In this document: in pieces, positions 32,314-41,747 of the stretch
Position numbering within the stretch: position 1 is the stretch's first letter
Layout: each line of letters begins with the position of its first letter
NCBI RefSeq assembly: GCF_900143215.1
Contig: NZ_FRDM01000004.1
Location: 1-64,000 of the forward strand
DNA from: Geodermatophilus obscurus
GTDB lineage: Bacteria > Actinomycetota > Actinomycetes > Mycobacteriales > Geodermatophilaceae
Direction of reading: 5' to 3'
DNA length: 64,000 nt
Made by a program: the position numbers and the translations under genes
The notes under the pieces: model-generated
Databases searched by the model: none
Told to the model about the DNA's origin: nothing
The model's input: the letters and a program-made list of their open reading frames with translations, nothing else

Positions 32314-33810
32314 TCAGCCACCGGTCGTCGGGCAGGCGGGGTACAGCGCCCGGGTGCCGGTGCGGACCGGCGTGGTGAACGCGCAGCCGTAGTCCGGCGA
32401 GGCGACCACCTCGCGGTCGAGCACCGGCTGGCCCGCGGGCCGCTCGCCCTCCTCGACCCACTGCACCAGGTCGAGGAACTGCGCCTCCGCCTCCTCCGGC
32501 GTGAACTCGCAGTGGCCGGCGGCCCGGACGGCCCGCTGCACCAGCAGGTCGGACGTGCCCTGCTCGGCGGCCTCGGCGGCGTAGTACTGCTCCATCGAGA
32601 ACGGCACGTAGTAGTCGCCGAGGGTGTGCACCGACAGGACGGGGACGTCGGAGGACGCCGTGATGTCCGGGACGGAGGCCGACGGGCCGGTTCGCCGGGC
32701 CTGGTGCGCCGGGGCCACCCGCTCCACGCGCTCGTCCAGCGACGCGCCGTCCGGGAAGACGAAGCCGCCGGGGACGACGAGCTCGTCCGGGTAGTCGGTG
32801 TCGGCGTTGGTCCAGACGGCGCCGGGCGCGACGCCGTCCAGACCCCCGGGCTCGGTGGCGACGACGCCGTAGACGAAGTTCTGCTGCTCCCAGAAGCCGA
32901 AGGCGGCGTCGTCACCGGGCCGCGGCCCGCCGGAGATCTCGGTGACCAGGTCGCGGAAGACCTCGCCCCGCTCGTTCAGCGTGCCCTCCGGGGTCCGCAG
33001 CGCAGCCTTGATGTCCGGCACGTCCTCGGTCAGGTAGTCCGCGGGGAAGGGATAGGCGTCGACCTCGGCGAGCGTCTGGGCCAGCAGGTTGTAGTCGAGG
33101 AAGAAGTCGTAGAGCTCGACGTCGCCCAGCACGCCGCACATCGGCGCGGCGCCGTCCCACTGCACGCCCCGGTTGCGCTCGAGCAGGACGCCGATGACGT
33201 GCCCGCCCATCGAGACGCCCTGCAGGTAGCGCTGGTCGGCCCGGCCGACCAGCCGGTCGAAGAGCTTCGCGAGCGCCTCGGTGGAGCGCACGCCGGCCTC
33301 GATGTCGTACCGGTTCGCGCTGTAGGACGACGCCGCCCAGGCGTAGCCGCTCTCGACGTAGGTCCGGCGCAGGTCGTAGCTCGGGTCGCTGACGTACAGC
33401 GTGGTGCCCGTGCCCCGGTAGCCGTGCTCCCAGAAGACGACGTCGCCGTTCCAGTCCAGGGGCACCTCGATCCGGTAGGCGGCGCCCTGGTGCACGCCGT
33501 ACAGCACCCGGCTGATCGAGGCGCCGGCCTCGTCGGTCAGCGGCACGAACTCCGCGCCCGGACCGGACGGCGAGTAGTCGTAGCGGGGGTCGGCGATGGT
33601 CCAGTCGACGTCGTAGAGGGGCTCGCTGGGCGACTGCTGCACCGGCTGCCACTCCTCCGAGCCCGGCGGCGGGTGCCCTCCGGCCCCGCCCGGCGGCTGC
33701 ACGGAGCCGGGCGGGCCGGCCAGGGCGGTCGTCCCGGTGGCGACGACCGCGCCGGCGCCCAGGCAGGTGGCGGCGGCGAGGTGCAGGAACCGGTTGCGGC
33801 GCAGGGACAC
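32314..33810 (-). CDS. Secreted alpha/beta-hydrolase
   Basis: A 498-residue exported hydrolase. The N-terminus is a typical signal peptide (LRRNRF then a hydrophobic LAAATCLGAGAVVAT and an ALAG cleavage region). The mature protein has the nucleophile elbow G-V-S-M-G-G in YLQGVSMGGHVIG, an earlier HGYRG motif in the oxyanion position, and late Asp and His candidates (VLSVHTLGDYYVP and AAGHCEF). This matches secreted actinobacterial alpha/beta-hydrolases of unknown substrate. GTG 33810 is chosen as the start of the signal peptide. It has its own terminator. Confidence 0.8.
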   Translation of the reverse strand: MSLRRNRFLHLAAATCLGAGAVVATGTTALAGPPGSVQPPGGAGGHPPPGSEEWQPVQQSPSEPLYDVDWTIADPRYDYSPSGPGAEFVPLTDEAGASISRVLYGVHQGAAYRIEVPLDWNGDVVFWEHGYRGTGTTLYVSDPSYDLRRTYVESGYAWAASSYSANRYDIEAGVRSTEALAKLFDRLVGRADQRYLQGVSMGGHVIGVLLERNRGVQWDGAAPMCGVLGDVELYDFFLDYNLLAQTLAEVDAYPFPADYLTEDVPDIKAALRTPEGTLNERGEVFRDLVTEISGGPRPGDDAAFGFWEQQNFVYGVVATEPGGLDGVAPGAVWTNADTDYPDELVVPGGFVFPDGASLDERVERVAPAHQARRTGPSASVPDITASSDVPVLSVHTLGDYYVPFSMEQYYAAEAAEQGTSDLLVQRAVRAAGHCEFTPEEAEAQFLDLVQWVEEGERPAGQPVLDREVVASPDYGCAFTTPVRTGTRALYPACPTTGG

Positions 33811-33872
33811 GGAGTGAGCTCCTTCGGTCACCGGGTGACGAGCGTCACCGCCTCCGCACTGTGCGTCGCGGA

Positions 33873-33900
33873 CCCCGGCCAGGGCAAGACCCGGCCGGGG
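33873..33900. terminator. Terminator after the ThDP enzyme gene
   Basis: CCCCGGCC (33873-33880) pairs with GGCCGGGG (33893-33900), 26 bases beyond the stop at 33926 on the minus strand. Confidence 0.6.
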
Positions 33901-33925
33901 AGTCGCACGCGGACCCGCCAGGAGG

Positions 33926-35476
33926 TCAGCGGCGGCCGGGCAGCACCGCGTCGACCAGGTGCGGGCCCGGCGTGGCCAGCGCCGCGCGCAGCTGCTCGGC
34001 CAGCTCCTCGGCGGTCCTGGCCCGGGTCGCGGGCACACCCATGCCGGTGGCCAGCGCGACGAAGTCCAGCGACGGCCCGCCCAGGTGCAACAGCTCGCCG
34101 GCGCGCTTGCCGTCCTCGGCCGCCCCGACCCGGGACAGCTCGTGCTCGAGGATCGCGTAGGAGCCGTTGTCGCAGACGACGACGGTGACGTCGAGCTGCT
34201 CGCGGGCCATCGTCCACAGCGCCTGGAGCGTGTACATGGCACTGCCGTCGGCCTGCAGCGCGAGCACCGGCCGATCCGGGCAGGCCACCGCGGCGCCCAC
34301 GGCCATCGGCAGCCCGTCGCCGATCGCCCCGCCGGTCAGCGACAGCCAGTCGTGCCGCGGCGCACCCGAGGTCAGCTCGGCCAGGCCGACGCCGGAGGTC
34401 AGCACCTCGTCGACGACGATGGCCCGCTCCGGCAGCAGCGCCCCGACGACGGCCGACAGCGCCCGCGGCGTGAGCTCCCCGCTCGGCAGCTCGGGCCGCG
34501 AGGCCTCCAGCAGCTCCGCACGCGCGTCCGGCGCCGCGGCCGCGGCCAGCGCCCGCACCGCGGCGACGCCGTCCTCCCCCGGCGCGGCGAGCACGTGCAC
34601 CGTGCAGTCCTCGGGCACCGGCGTGCCGGGCACGTCCGGGTAGCCGAAGAAGTGCACCGGCGGGGTCGCACCGGCGAGCACCAGGTGGCGCGTCCCGGCC
34701 AGCGCGGCGAGCGCCATCTCCGGCGGATAGGGCAGCTTGGTCAGCTCGGGCAGGCCGGCGCCGCGCACCGCGCGCGCGGAGAACGTCTCGGCCACCAGCC
34801 GTGCGCCGGTGCCGGCGGCGACCTGACCGGCGGCGAGCAGTGCCTCCTCGCTGGCGACCACGTCCCCGCCGAGGAGCAGCACGGTCGGCTCGCCGGAGCG
34901 CAGCACCGCGGCCACGTCGTCGACCACCGACGGCGCCACCTGCGGAGCCGGGCGGACCGGCTGCGGCGGGGCCGGCTCGGCGCCGTCCTCCCACGAGACG
35001 TCGGCGGGCAGCACCAGCGTGGCGATGCCGCGGCGGGCCGACTCCGCGACCGCCTCGGCGGCGTCGGCGGCGACGTCGGCCGGGGACAGCGACCGGCGCA
35101 GCCAGGCCGACACCGCGCCGGCCAGGGCGTCGAGGTCGGACTCCAGTGGCGCGTCCAGCCGCTTGTGCGAGCGGGCGTGGTCGCCGACCACGTTGACCAC
35201 CGGCGCGCGGCCCCGGCGGGCGTTGTGCAGGTTGGCCAGGCCGTTGGCCAGCCCCGGACCGAGGTGCAGCAGCGTGGCCGCCGGCTTCCCGGCCATCCGC
35301 GCGTAGCCGTCGGCGGCGCCGGTCGCGACGCCCTCGAAGAGGGTCAGCACGCCGCGCATCTCCGGAACGTCGTCGAGCGCGGCGACGAAGTGCATCTCCG
35401 ACGTGCCGGGGTTGGCGAAGCAGACGTCGACGCCCGCGCCGACGAGGGTCCGGATGAGTGCCTGCGCGCCGTTCAC
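33926..35476 (-). CDS. Thiamine-diphosphate-dependent enzyme (acetolactate synthase-like)
   Basis: A 516-residue enzyme of the acetolactate synthase/benzoylformate decarboxylase family. The N-terminal Pyr domain has FANPGTSEMHF and the catalytic glutamate in TLFEGVATGAADGYAR. The central domain has VLLLGGDVVAS. The C-terminal ThDP-binding domain has GDGLPMAVGAAVACPDRPV and the GDGS-like ADGSAMYTLQAL with CDN. It lacks a partner small subunit, and its neighbours are an EthD protein and an oxidoreductase. That suggests a catabolic decarboxylase or lyase rather than branched-chain biosynthesis. GTG 35476 overlaps the EthD gene stop. Confidence 0.85.
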   Translation of the reverse strand: MNGAQALIRTLVGAGVDVCFANPGTSEMHFVAALDDVPEMRGVLTLFEGVATGAADGYARMAGKPAATLLHLGPGLANGLANLHNARRGRAPVVNVVGDHARSHKRLDAPLESDLDALAGAVSAWLRRSLSPADVAADAAEAVAESARRGIATLVLPADVSWEDGAEPAPPQPVRPAPQVAPSVVDDVAAVLRSGEPTVLLLGGDVVASEEALLAAGQVAAGTGARLVAETFSARAVRGAGLPELTKLPYPPEMALAALAGTRHLVLAGATPPVHFFGYPDVPGTPVPEDCTVHVLAAPGEDGVAAVRALAAAAAPDARAELLEASRPELPSGELTPRALSAVVGALLPERAIVVDEVLTSGVGLAELTSGAPRHDWLSLTGGAIGDGLPMAVGAAVACPDRPVLALQADGSAMYTLQALWTMAREQLDVTVVVCDNGSYAILEHELSRVGAAEDGKRAGELLHLGGPSLDFVALATGMGVPATRARTAEELAEQLRAALATPGPHLVDAVLPGRR

Positions 35477-35793
35477 CGGGAAGCGTGCACCTCGTTCAGC
35501 TGGTAGTGCGTCATGGTCGCACCGCCGGTGGCGAATTCGGCGATGTCGTCGGCGGCCGCCTTCCCCTCCGCGGAGTTGAACGCCGCACCCATCTCCTTCT
35601 CGGACTCGAAGTCGAGCTCCGCCACCAGGTACGGCACGGGCTGCGAGGGGTCGAGCGGCTGCGGGGAGCCGGTGGCCAGGCGCACCAGACCGGGCATGCT
35701 CGTGGCGAGCGGGGTGTGCGTGTCGCGGTAGTGCGCGTCGAACGCCGCCGGGTCGTCGGGCCGTCCGTAGCTGACGACGAGCCTGTGCACCAT
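35473..35793 (-). CDS. EthD-family protein
   Basis: A 106-residue ferredoxin-like dimeric alpha-beta barrel protein. It has the family start VHRLVVSYGRPDDPAAFDAH followed by the short H-P-A---PG pattern (YRDTHTPLATSMPGLVR) and FESEKEMGAAFNS. EthD proteins accompany degradation pathways and may be small oxygenases or isomerases. ATG 35793 has GGAGG eight bases upstream; the longer frame is not supported. It is translationally coupled (GTGA) to the ThDP enzyme, so the two act together. Confidence 0.82.
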   Translation of the reverse strand: MVHRLVVSYGRPDDPAAFDAHYRDTHTPLATSMPGLVRLATGSPQPLDPSQPVPYLVAELDFESEKEMGAAFNSAEGKAAADDIAEFATGGATMTHYQLNEVHASR

Positions 35794-35887
35794 CTGCCGT
35801 ACCTCCGCACCACGCCGGGCTCCGCTGCCCGGGACCGCCTCCACCCTGTCAGGACAGGACGGCCCGCCGCCACCGCGGGACCCGACC

Positions 35888-36826
35888 TCAGAAGGTGAGC
35901 ACCAGCCGCCCGCGGACGCCGCCGCGCGCCAGCCGCCGGTGCGCCTCGGCGGCCTGCTCGGCGGGCAGCACGTCGGCCACGCGGAGGGTCAGCACGCCCT
36001 GCTCGGCCTGCTCCCGCAGCCGGTCCAGCGCCGCCCGGTCCTCGGCCACCCGGCGCACCAGCGTCGGGTGCACCCGGACCCGGCCCGAGCCGTCCCCCCG
36101 GTAGCCGCGCACGGTCGCCACCGCCCCGCCGTCCCGCACGGCCGGCAGGACGGCCGCGTCCTGCACCGAGCCGTCGGCCAGCCCGTCGACGCCGTCGGGG
36201 AACTCCGCGCGGATGCGGTCGGCGACGTCGTCCCCCCGCCGGACGACGACGTCGGCACCCAGGTCGCGCACCAGCTGCTCGTCGGCCTCCGAGGCGTCGG
36301 CGACGACGGTCAGCCCCTCGACCTTGCCCAGCTGGACGACGTAGCCACCGAACGCCCCCGCCGCGCCGGTCACCGCCAGCACCTGGCCGGGCCGCAGCCC
36401 CATGAGGTCCAGCGCCAGCCGCGCCGTGAGCCCGTTCATCGGCAGTGTCGAGGCCTCGGCGTCGGTGCTGCCGGCCGGCGCGCGGGTCACCGAGCCGGCC
36501 GGCAGCACCAGGTCCTCGCGGTAGGCGCCGTGCGCGCCGGTGGGCACCACGATCGCCATCACCCGGTCGCCGACCCGCAGGTCGGTGGCGGTGTCCGGGC
36601 CGATCTCGGCCAGCACGCCGGCGGCGTCCATCCCCGGCACGTAGGGGAACTCCTGCACCGGGTCGCGGCCGGCGTAGGCGCCCTCGCGCAGGTGCGTGTC
36701 GGTCGGGCTGACCGCCGCCGCGGTCACCCGCAACCGCACCTGGCCCGGCCCCAGCGGCTCGGGCGGGACATCGACGACGTGCAGGGCCTCCGGCCCGCCG
36801 AACTCGGTCACCCCGACGGCTCTCAT
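35888..36826 (-). CDS. NADPH:quinone oxidoreductase-like protein (zinc-free MDR)
   Basis: A 312-residue medium-chain reductase. The N-terminal GroES-like domain has [20 protein letters not shown] and [10 protein letters not shown]. The Rossmann domain has [20 protein letters not shown] with the glycine-rich NADP loop. The structural zinc cysteines are absent, which places it with quinone oxidoreductases. ATG 36826 is the start; the longer frame upstream is shadow. It follows about 130 bases from the DUF4230 gene, divergently. Substrate unknown. Confidence 0.85.
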   Translation of the reverse strand: MRAVGVTEFGGPEALHVVDVPPEPLGPGQVRLRVTAAAVSPTDTHLREGAYAGRDPVQEFPYVPGMDAAGVLAEIGPDTATDLRVGDRVMAIVVPTGAHGAYREDLVLPAGSVTRAPAGSTDAEASTLPMNGLTARLALDLMGLRPGQVLAVTGAAGAFGGYVVQLGKVEGLTVVADASEADEQLVRDLGADVVVRRGDDVADRIRAEFPDGVDGLADGSVQDAAVLPAVRDGGAVATVRGYRGDGSGRVRVHPTLVRRVAEDRAALDRLREQAEQGVLTLRVADVLPAEQAAEAHRRLARGGVRGRLVLTF

Positions 36827-36959
36827 GTCCGGCAGCCTCGCCGACGCCGGTCGGCCCTGTTCCCGCGGGGGTGCTCCGGCGTGTCGGGAATGCTCTGCGC
36901 GGGGGCGTCGCTGAACGGGTGAGCTCCCGCACGCCCGCCCCCGACCCGAGAGGCCGAGC

Positions 36960-37661
36960 ATGCCCACGCTGCTGCCGTCGCGCCCCGTCTCCCCGGATCC
37001 GGCTCCGCGCCGGCGGCGTCGCCTGCGCCCCACGCTCGTGGCCGCGGGGATCGGTCTGGCGCTGCTCGTGCCCGCCGGCTTCACGGTGGCCGACTGGCTG
37101 CCCGACAACCCCCTGGGTCAGGACGTCGTCGACACCAGCACCCCTCCGCTGCTGCTGGCCCTCGACGACCTGTCGGAGTACCACGCCGCGACCGGCACGT
37201 TCCAGGTCGTCGTCGAACGCCAGGTGGACACCCGCTACGTCCCCTCGGTGATCAGCGGCGAGTCGGCGAGCTTCCTGGCCACCGGCACCGCCGACGCCCA
37301 CGTCGACTTCGAGGGGCTGGACGCCGGCCGGGTCACCCTCTCCCCCGACGGCACGTCGGCGACCATCGCGCTGCCTGCGCCGCGGCTGGGCGCGGTGCGC
37401 ATCGATCCGGCGCAGAGCCGCGTCCTGGACCGCGACCGCGGGCTGTTCCAGCGGGTCGGCGACGCGATCGAGGACAACCCGGTCGACGACAGCGAGCTGT
37501 ACGCGCTCGCGGAGGACCGGCTGGCCGCCGCGGCCACGCAGAGCGACCTGCGCGAGCGCGCCGAGACGAACACCCGCGACATGCTGATCGGCCTGGCCCG
37601 CTCCCTCGGCGTGCAGCAGGTCGAGGTCACCTTCGACGAGCCGGCCGACGACGAGGGCTGA
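36960..37661 (+). CDS. DUF4230 membrane-anchored protein
   Basis: A 233-residue protein with an N-terminal basic segment and one hydrophobic helix (about 25-46) that anchors it with the rest outside. The body follows the DUF4230 pattern: a strand FQVVVERQVDTRYVPSVISG, ATGTADAHVDF, then a helical C-terminus with AETNTRDMLIGLARSLG. Function unknown. ATG 36960 follows GAGAGG. It converges on the acyl-CoA dehydrogenase across a repeat and a terminator. Confidence 0.8.
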   Translation: MPTLLPSRPVSPDPAPRRRRRLRPTLVAAGIGLALLVPAGFTVADWLPDNPLGQDVVDTSTPPLLLALDDLSEYHAATGTFQVVVERQVDTRYVPSVISGESASFLATGTADAHVDFEGLDAGRVTLSPDGTSATIALPAPRLGAVRIDPAQSRVLDRDRGLFQRVGDAIEDNPVDDSELYALAEDRLAAAATQSDLRERAETNTRDMLIGLARSLGVQQVEVTFDEPADDEG

Positions 37662-37693
37662 GGGAGGACCTCCCGCCCCCGCCGCTGGTAGCA

Positions 37694-37746
37694 GACCCCG
37701 TCCTGCCCACCCTTCGCAGGCTCAGGGCGGGGCCCGGGACGGGGCC
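37694..37746. repeat. Palindromic dispersed repeat, copy 2
   Basis: GACCCCGTCCTGCCCACCC, a TCGCAGGCTC core, and GGGCCCGGGACGGGGCC. Almost the same sequence recurs at 54057 and 55989. It lies between two convergent genes. Confidence 0.75.
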
Positions 37747-37755
37747 TGCCGGCGG

Positions 37756-37806
37756 ACGCACACCGGCCCCCGACCTCACGACGAGGAAGCGGGGGCCGAC
37801 GTGCGT
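37756..37806. terminator. Bidirectional terminator between convergent genes
   Basis: CGGCCCCCG (37764-37772) pairs with CGGGGGCCG (37790-37798), with outer arms ACGCAC/GTGCGT (37756-37761, 37801-37806). Confidence 0.7.
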
Positions 37807-37813
37807 CCAGACC

Positions 37814-39013
37814 TCAGCGCTTGAGCGCGTACTCCTTGAGCAGGCCCCGGCTGATGATCGTCTTCTGGATCTCGCTGGTGCCCTCGCCGATGAGCAGGAA
37901 CGGCGCCTCGCGCATGAGGCGCTCGATCTCGTACTCCTTGGAGTAGCCGTAGCCGCCGTGGATGCGGAAGGACTGGGTGGTCACCTCGGCGCAGTACTCG
38001 CTGGCCAGCAGCTTGGCCATGCCGGCCTCGACGTCGTTGCGCTTGCCGGCGTCCTTGAGCCGCGCGGCCTTGACCATCATCGCGTGCGCGGCCTCGACCT
38101 TCGTCGCCATCTCGGCGAGCTGGAACGCGATCGCCTGGTGCTGGGCGATCGGCTTGCCGAAGGTCTCCCGCTGCTGGGCGTAGGCGATGGCCAGCTCGAA
38201 GGCGCGGATGGAGATGCCGCAGGCGCGCGCGGCGACGTTGACCCGCCCGACCTCCACGCCGTCCATCATCTGGGCGAAGCCCCGGCCGGGGACGCCGCCG
38301 AGGACGTCGGAGGCCTTGGCCCGGTAGCCGTCGAACACCAGCTCGGTGGTGTCCACGCCCTTGTAGCCCATCTTGTCGATCTTGCCGGGGATGGTGATCC
38401 CGGGGACGACCTCGCCGAAACCGGCCGGCTTCTCGACCAGGAACGTCGTCAGGTTCTGGTGGGCCTTCCCGGCGCCCTCGTCGGTGCGCACCAGCGCGGC
38501 GACCAGGGTGGAGCTGCCGCCGTTGGTCAGCCACATCTTCTGGCCGTCGATGACGTAGTCGCCGTCGGCCTGACGGACCGCCTTGGTGCGGATGCCGGCG
38601 ACGTCAGAGCCCAGTCCCGGCTCGGACATCGAGAACGCCCCGCGCACCTCGCCGGTGGCCATGCGCGGCAGCAGCCGGTCGCGCTGCTCCTGGGTGCCGT
38701 GCTGCATCACCATGTAGGCGACGATGAAGTGGGTGTTGATGACGCCGGAGACGCTCATCCAGCCGCGGGCGATCTCCTCGACCACCAGCGCATAGGTCAG
38801 CAGCGACTCCCCGAGGCCGCCGTACTCCTCGGGGATCATCAGCCCGAAGATGCCGAGCTCCTTCAAGCCCTCGACGATCTCGGTCGGGTACTCGTCGGCG
38901 TGCTCCAGCTCCTGCGCGTGCGGGATGATCTCCTTGTCGACGAAGGTCCGCACCGTCGACAGGATCTCCTGCTGGATGTCGGTCAGGTCGGCGGTCTGGG
39001 CCAGACGGGTCAT
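37814..39013 (-). CDS. Acyl-CoA dehydrogenase
   Basis: A 399-residue flavoenzyme that oxidises an acyl-CoA to the enoyl-CoA. It has the full three-domain plan: the N-terminal helical domain with GIFGLMIPEEYGGLG, the beta domain with AFSMSEPGLGSDVAGIRTKA and YVIDGQKMWLTNGG, and the C-terminal helical domain with QRETFGKPIAQHQAIAFQLA and the ending IGEGTSEIQKTIISRGLLK. The chain-length specificity is not readable. ATG 39013 is used. It stands alone, 738 bases from the CitE-like gene, and may share a pathway with it. Confidence 0.93.
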   Translation of the reverse strand: MTRLAQTADLTDIQQEILSTVRTFVDKEIIPHAQELEHADEYPTEIVEGLKELGIFGLMIPEEYGGLGESLLTYALVVEEIARGWMSVSGVINTHFIVAYMVMQHGTQEQRDRLLPRMATGEVRGAFSMSEPGLGSDVAGIRTKAVRQADGDYVIDGQKMWLTNGGSSTLVAALVRTDEGAGKAHQNLTTFLVEKPAGFGEVVPGITIPGKIDKMGYKGVDTTELVFDGYRAKASDVLGGVPGRGFAQMMDGVEVGRVNVAARACGISIRAFELAIAYAQQRETFGKPIAQHQAIAFQLAEMATKVEAAHAMMVKAARLKDAGKRNDVEAGMAKLLASEYCAEVTTQSFRIHGGYGYSKEYEIERLMREAPFLLIGEGTSEIQKTIISRGLLKEYALKR

Positions 39014-39160
39014 CGCGTCGCTCCTCCGGGGACTCCGGTGTCCGGGTTACCGGTGAGTATGGGCCACCGCGGGACGCCGTCCGCGTGTGCTCGGTCACTC
39101 CCCCGGGCCTGGCGCGTCTAGCGTTCCGCACCAGGAGTTCCCGACCGTGGGAGGACGACG

Positions 39161-39688
39161 ATGACGCAGGACGAGCCCCACCGCGGTGCCCCCGACTCCG
39201 CACAGCCACCCGCCAGCGGCGAGGGCCAGCAGCAGCCCGGGCACCCGCCGCTGCCCTCCTACGGCACGCAGGGCGCCACCTCCGCCGGCGGCCAGGAGGG
39301 GTACGGCGGCCAGCCCGGCTACGGGCCACCGCCCGGCTACGGCGGCCAGCCGGCCTACGGCCCGCCGCCCGGCTACGGCCCGACCGGGTGGGGCCAGCCG
39401 GGGTACGGCCCACCCGGCTACGGGCCGCCGCCCGGCTACGGCTACCCGCGGCCGACCAACACCCTGGCGATCCTGGCGCTGGTGATGGCCTTCGTGTTCA
39501 GCCCGGTCGGGCTGGTCCTCGGCATCGTGGCCCGCCGGCAGATCCGGCAGACGGGCGAGCAGGGCGACGGCCTGGCGCTGGCCGGGATCATCATCGGCGG
39601 CATCGGTACCGCCCTGGCCGTGCTGGGCTTCCTGTTCTTCTTCCTCGCGCTCGCCGCGGCCGGCTCCTCAGGCGCCTTCGCTCCGTAG
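39161..39688 (+). CDS. DUF4190 membrane protein with Gly-Tyr-Pro repeat N-terminus
   Basis: A 175-residue protein. Residues 45-105 are a [11 protein letters not shown] repeat, probably disordered and cytoplasmic. Two hydrophobic helices follow (about 108-130 and 143-168) with [20 protein letters not shown] between, the DUF4190 pattern. Function unknown, common in actinobacteria. ATG 39161 follows GGGAGGACG. It ends at a strong terminator. Confidence 0.8.
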   Translation: MTQDEPHRGAPDSAQPPASGEGQQQPGHPPLPSYGTQGATSAGGQEGYGGQPGYGPPPGYGGQPAYGPPPGYGPTGWGQPGYGPPGYGPPPGYGYPRPTNTLAILALVMAFVFSPVGLVLGIVARRQIRQTGEQGDGLALAGIIIGGIGTALAVLGFLFFFLALAAAGSSGAFAP

Positions 39689-39702
39689 ACCCGCCGCACA
39701 CG

Positions 39703-39741
39703 ACGACGGCCCGCCCGGGTGCTCCCCGGGCGGGCCGTCGT
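39703..39741. terminator. Strong bidirectional terminator
   Basis: A perfect 17-bp stem (39703-39719 with 39725-39741) and a five-base loop TGCTC, between the convergent DUF4190 and CitE-like genes. Confidence 0.9.
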
Positions 39742-39752
39742 CCGGCCCGGGA

Positions 39753-40706
39753 TCAGGACTCCGGCGGGGTGAAGGTCGAGGAGCGCTGCAGGCCGGCGGC
39801 CCGGCCCTTGCCGGCGATGACCAGCGCCATCTTGCGGCTGGCCTCGTCGATCATCTCGTCGCCGAGCATCGCCGAGCCCTTCTTGCCGCCGGCCTCCGAG
39901 GTCGCCCAGTCGTATGCGTCGAGGATGAGCTCGGCGTGGTCGTAGTCCTCCTGGGACGGCGAGTAGATCTCGTTCGCCGCGTCGACCTGGCCCGGGTGCA
40001 GCACCCACTTGCCGTCGAACCCGAGCACCGCCGACCGCTTGGCGACCTCGCGGAACGCCTCGACGTCGCGCACCTGCAGGAACGGGCCGTCGATGGCCTG
40101 CACGCCGCGGGCGCGGGCGGCCATGAGGATCTGCATGAGGATGTAGTGGAACGGGTCCCCGGCGTAGTCCGGGTGCAGGGCGCCCACCACCAGCGACTTC
40201 ATGTTGATGCTGGCCATGAAGTCGGCCGGGCCGAAGATGATCGTCTCGATCCGCGGGCTGGCGAACGCGATCTGGTTGACGTTGATGAGCCCCTGCGCGG
40301 TCTCGATCTGAGCCTCGATGCCGATCCGGCCGACCTCCAGGCCGTTGGCCTTCTCGAGCTGGGTCAGCAGCATGTCCAGCGCCTGCACCTGGGCGGCATC
40401 GGCGACCTTGGGCAGCATGATGCAGTCGAGGTCGGCACCGGCACCGCCCACGACCTCGATCACGTCGGTGAAGGTCCACTCCGTCGTCCAGTCGTTGACC
40501 CGGACGGTGCGGATCTTGTCGCCCCAGCCGCCCTCGGTCAGCGCCGCGACGATGTTCTTGCGGGCACCGGGCTTGGCCAGTGGCGCGCACGCGTCCTCCA
40601 GGTCCAAGAACACCTGGTCGGCGGCCAGGCCCTTGGCCTTCTCCAGGAACCGGGGGTTGCTGCCCGGGACGGCGAGGTTGGAACGGCGGGATCGGAGCTC
40701 GGCCAC
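39753..40706 (-). CDS. CoA ester lyase (CitE/HpcH-HpaI family)
   Basis: A 317-residue TIM-barrel lyase. It has the family start RSRRSNLAVPGSNPRFLEKA, the first acidic metal-site region FLDLEDACAP, MLPKVADAAQVQALD, and GIEAQIETAQGLINVNQI with the conserved glutamate, then FGPADFMASI. This is the pattern of malyl-CoA/citramalyl-CoA lyase-type enzymes, which split or form beta-hydroxy acyl-CoAs with Mg2+. ATG 40706 is preceded by GAGGCACC. Which CoA ester it uses is not readable. Confidence 0.88.
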   Translation of the reverse strand: MAELRSRRSNLAVPGSNPRFLEKAKGLAADQVFLDLEDACAPLAKPGARKNIVAALTEGGWGDKIRTVRVNDWTTEWTFTDVIEVVGGAGADLDCIMLPKVADAAQVQALDMLLTQLEKANGLEVGRIGIEAQIETAQGLINVNQIAFASPRIETIIFGPADFMASINMKSLVVGALHPDYAGDPFHYILMQILMAARARGVQAIDGPFLQVRDVEAFREVAKRSAVLGFDGKWVLHPGQVDAANEIYSPSQEDYDHAELILDAYDWATSEAGGKKGSAMLGDEMIDEASRKMALVIAGKGRAAGLQRSSTFTPPES

Positions 40707-40767
40707 GGTGCCTCCGCTGTGAGGGGTCGGTGTGCTACCGGAGAGTAGCGACGGGCTCGGGAGGGCC

Positions 40768-41628
40768 TCAGGTGCCCGGCTCGGCCAGGCCCGCCGGACG
40801 GCTGGCCCGCACCACCAGACCGACCCCGACGACGACCAGCGCCACCCCGGGCAGGGCCAGCAGCGGGGGTACCTGCTGCAGCAGCACCAACGCGAACAGC
40901 AGGGCGCCGGGCACCTCCAGCAGGATGACCAGGCTGACCATCGTCGGGCCGACCGAGGACAGCAGCAGGTTGAACAACGTGTGCCCGAGCAGCTGGGCGC
41001 AGACGGTGATGGCGGCGATGAGCAACCAGTCGCGACCTGAGAAGCCGACGAGGGGGTTGCCGACGGCGACCGCGGCGACCGCGATGGCCACCGCGCACAC
41101 CGAGTAGCACACCACCGCGTACGCCGAGGTCGACAGCCGCTGCCGCGCTCGCGCCCCGGCCAGCACGTACCCGCCGGCGCAGAGCGCGCCGAGCAGCGCC
41201 AGCCCGTCCCCGGCCAGGGCGCGCAGGCTCACCGTGACGTCCACCCCGGCGATCAGCGCGACGCCGAGGACCGCCAGCACCAGGCCCGCCCAGGTCGCCG
41301 CGGGCAGCCGCACCCCGCTGACGCGGGCGGCCAGCGCCGTCCAGACCGGGGTGGTCGTGACCAGGGCGGTGGAGGCGGCGACCGTCGTCATCGACAGGCT
41401 GGGCAGCCAGGCCGCGAAGTGCGCGGCGAGGAACACCCCCGCGACGACCGAGCTGGTCAGGTCGCGCGGCCGCAGGCCGGCGATGGTCCGGCGCTCGCGC
41501 AGCAGCAGCACCGGCAGCAGGGCCGCCGCGCCGCCGAGGTTGCGCCAGAAGGCCAGCGCCAGCATCGGCGCGGCCAGCATCGTGGTCAGCGGCGCGGACA
41601 ACGAGATGCCGACGACGGCGACCGCCAT
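40768..41628 (-). CDS. EamA/DMT-family transporter
   Basis: A 286-residue inner-membrane protein with ten predicted helices and two internal EamA repeats (about 1-130 and 145-275), the plan of drug/metabolite exporters. MLALAFWRNLGGAAALLPVL and STALVTTTPVWTALAARVSG are typical helix ends. ATG 41628 is the best start. The gene ends 61 bases after the start of the CitE-like gene on the same strand, and begins near repeat copy 3. Substrate unknown. Confidence 0.85.
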   Translation of the reverse strand: MAVAVVGISLSAPLTTMLAAPMLALAFWRNLGGAAALLPVLLLRERRTIAGLRPRDLTSSVVAGVFLAAHFAAWLPSLSMTTVAASTALVTTTPVWTALAARVSGVRLPAATWAGLVLAVLGVALIAGVDVTVSLRALAGDGLALLGALCAGGYVLAGARARQRLSTSAYAVVCYSVCAVAIAVAAVAVGNPLVGFSGRDWLLIAAITVCAQLLGHTLFNLLLSSVGPTMVSLVILLEVPGALLFALVLLQQVPPLLALPGVALVVVGVGLVVRASRPAGLAEPGT

Positions 41629-41687
41629 GATCCCGACGTCCCGCCCCCCGGGCCGGTGCAGCGCCCAGGCCCCGTCCCCGGCCCCGC

Positions 41688-41744
41688 GGCCCCCCTGCAG
41701 GGGCCCGCCGCGAGCCTGCGAGCGGTGGGGGGCAGGGGGGTCCT
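41688..41744. repeat. Palindromic dispersed repeat, copy 3
   Basis: GGCCCCCCTGCAGGGGCCC, core GCGAGCCTGCGAGC, then GGTGGGGGGCAGGGGGGTCC. It closely matches copies 1 and 4, lies between the EamA start and the PhzF stop, and ends four bases before the PhzF stop codon. Confidence 0.8.
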
Positions 41745-41747
41745 CTG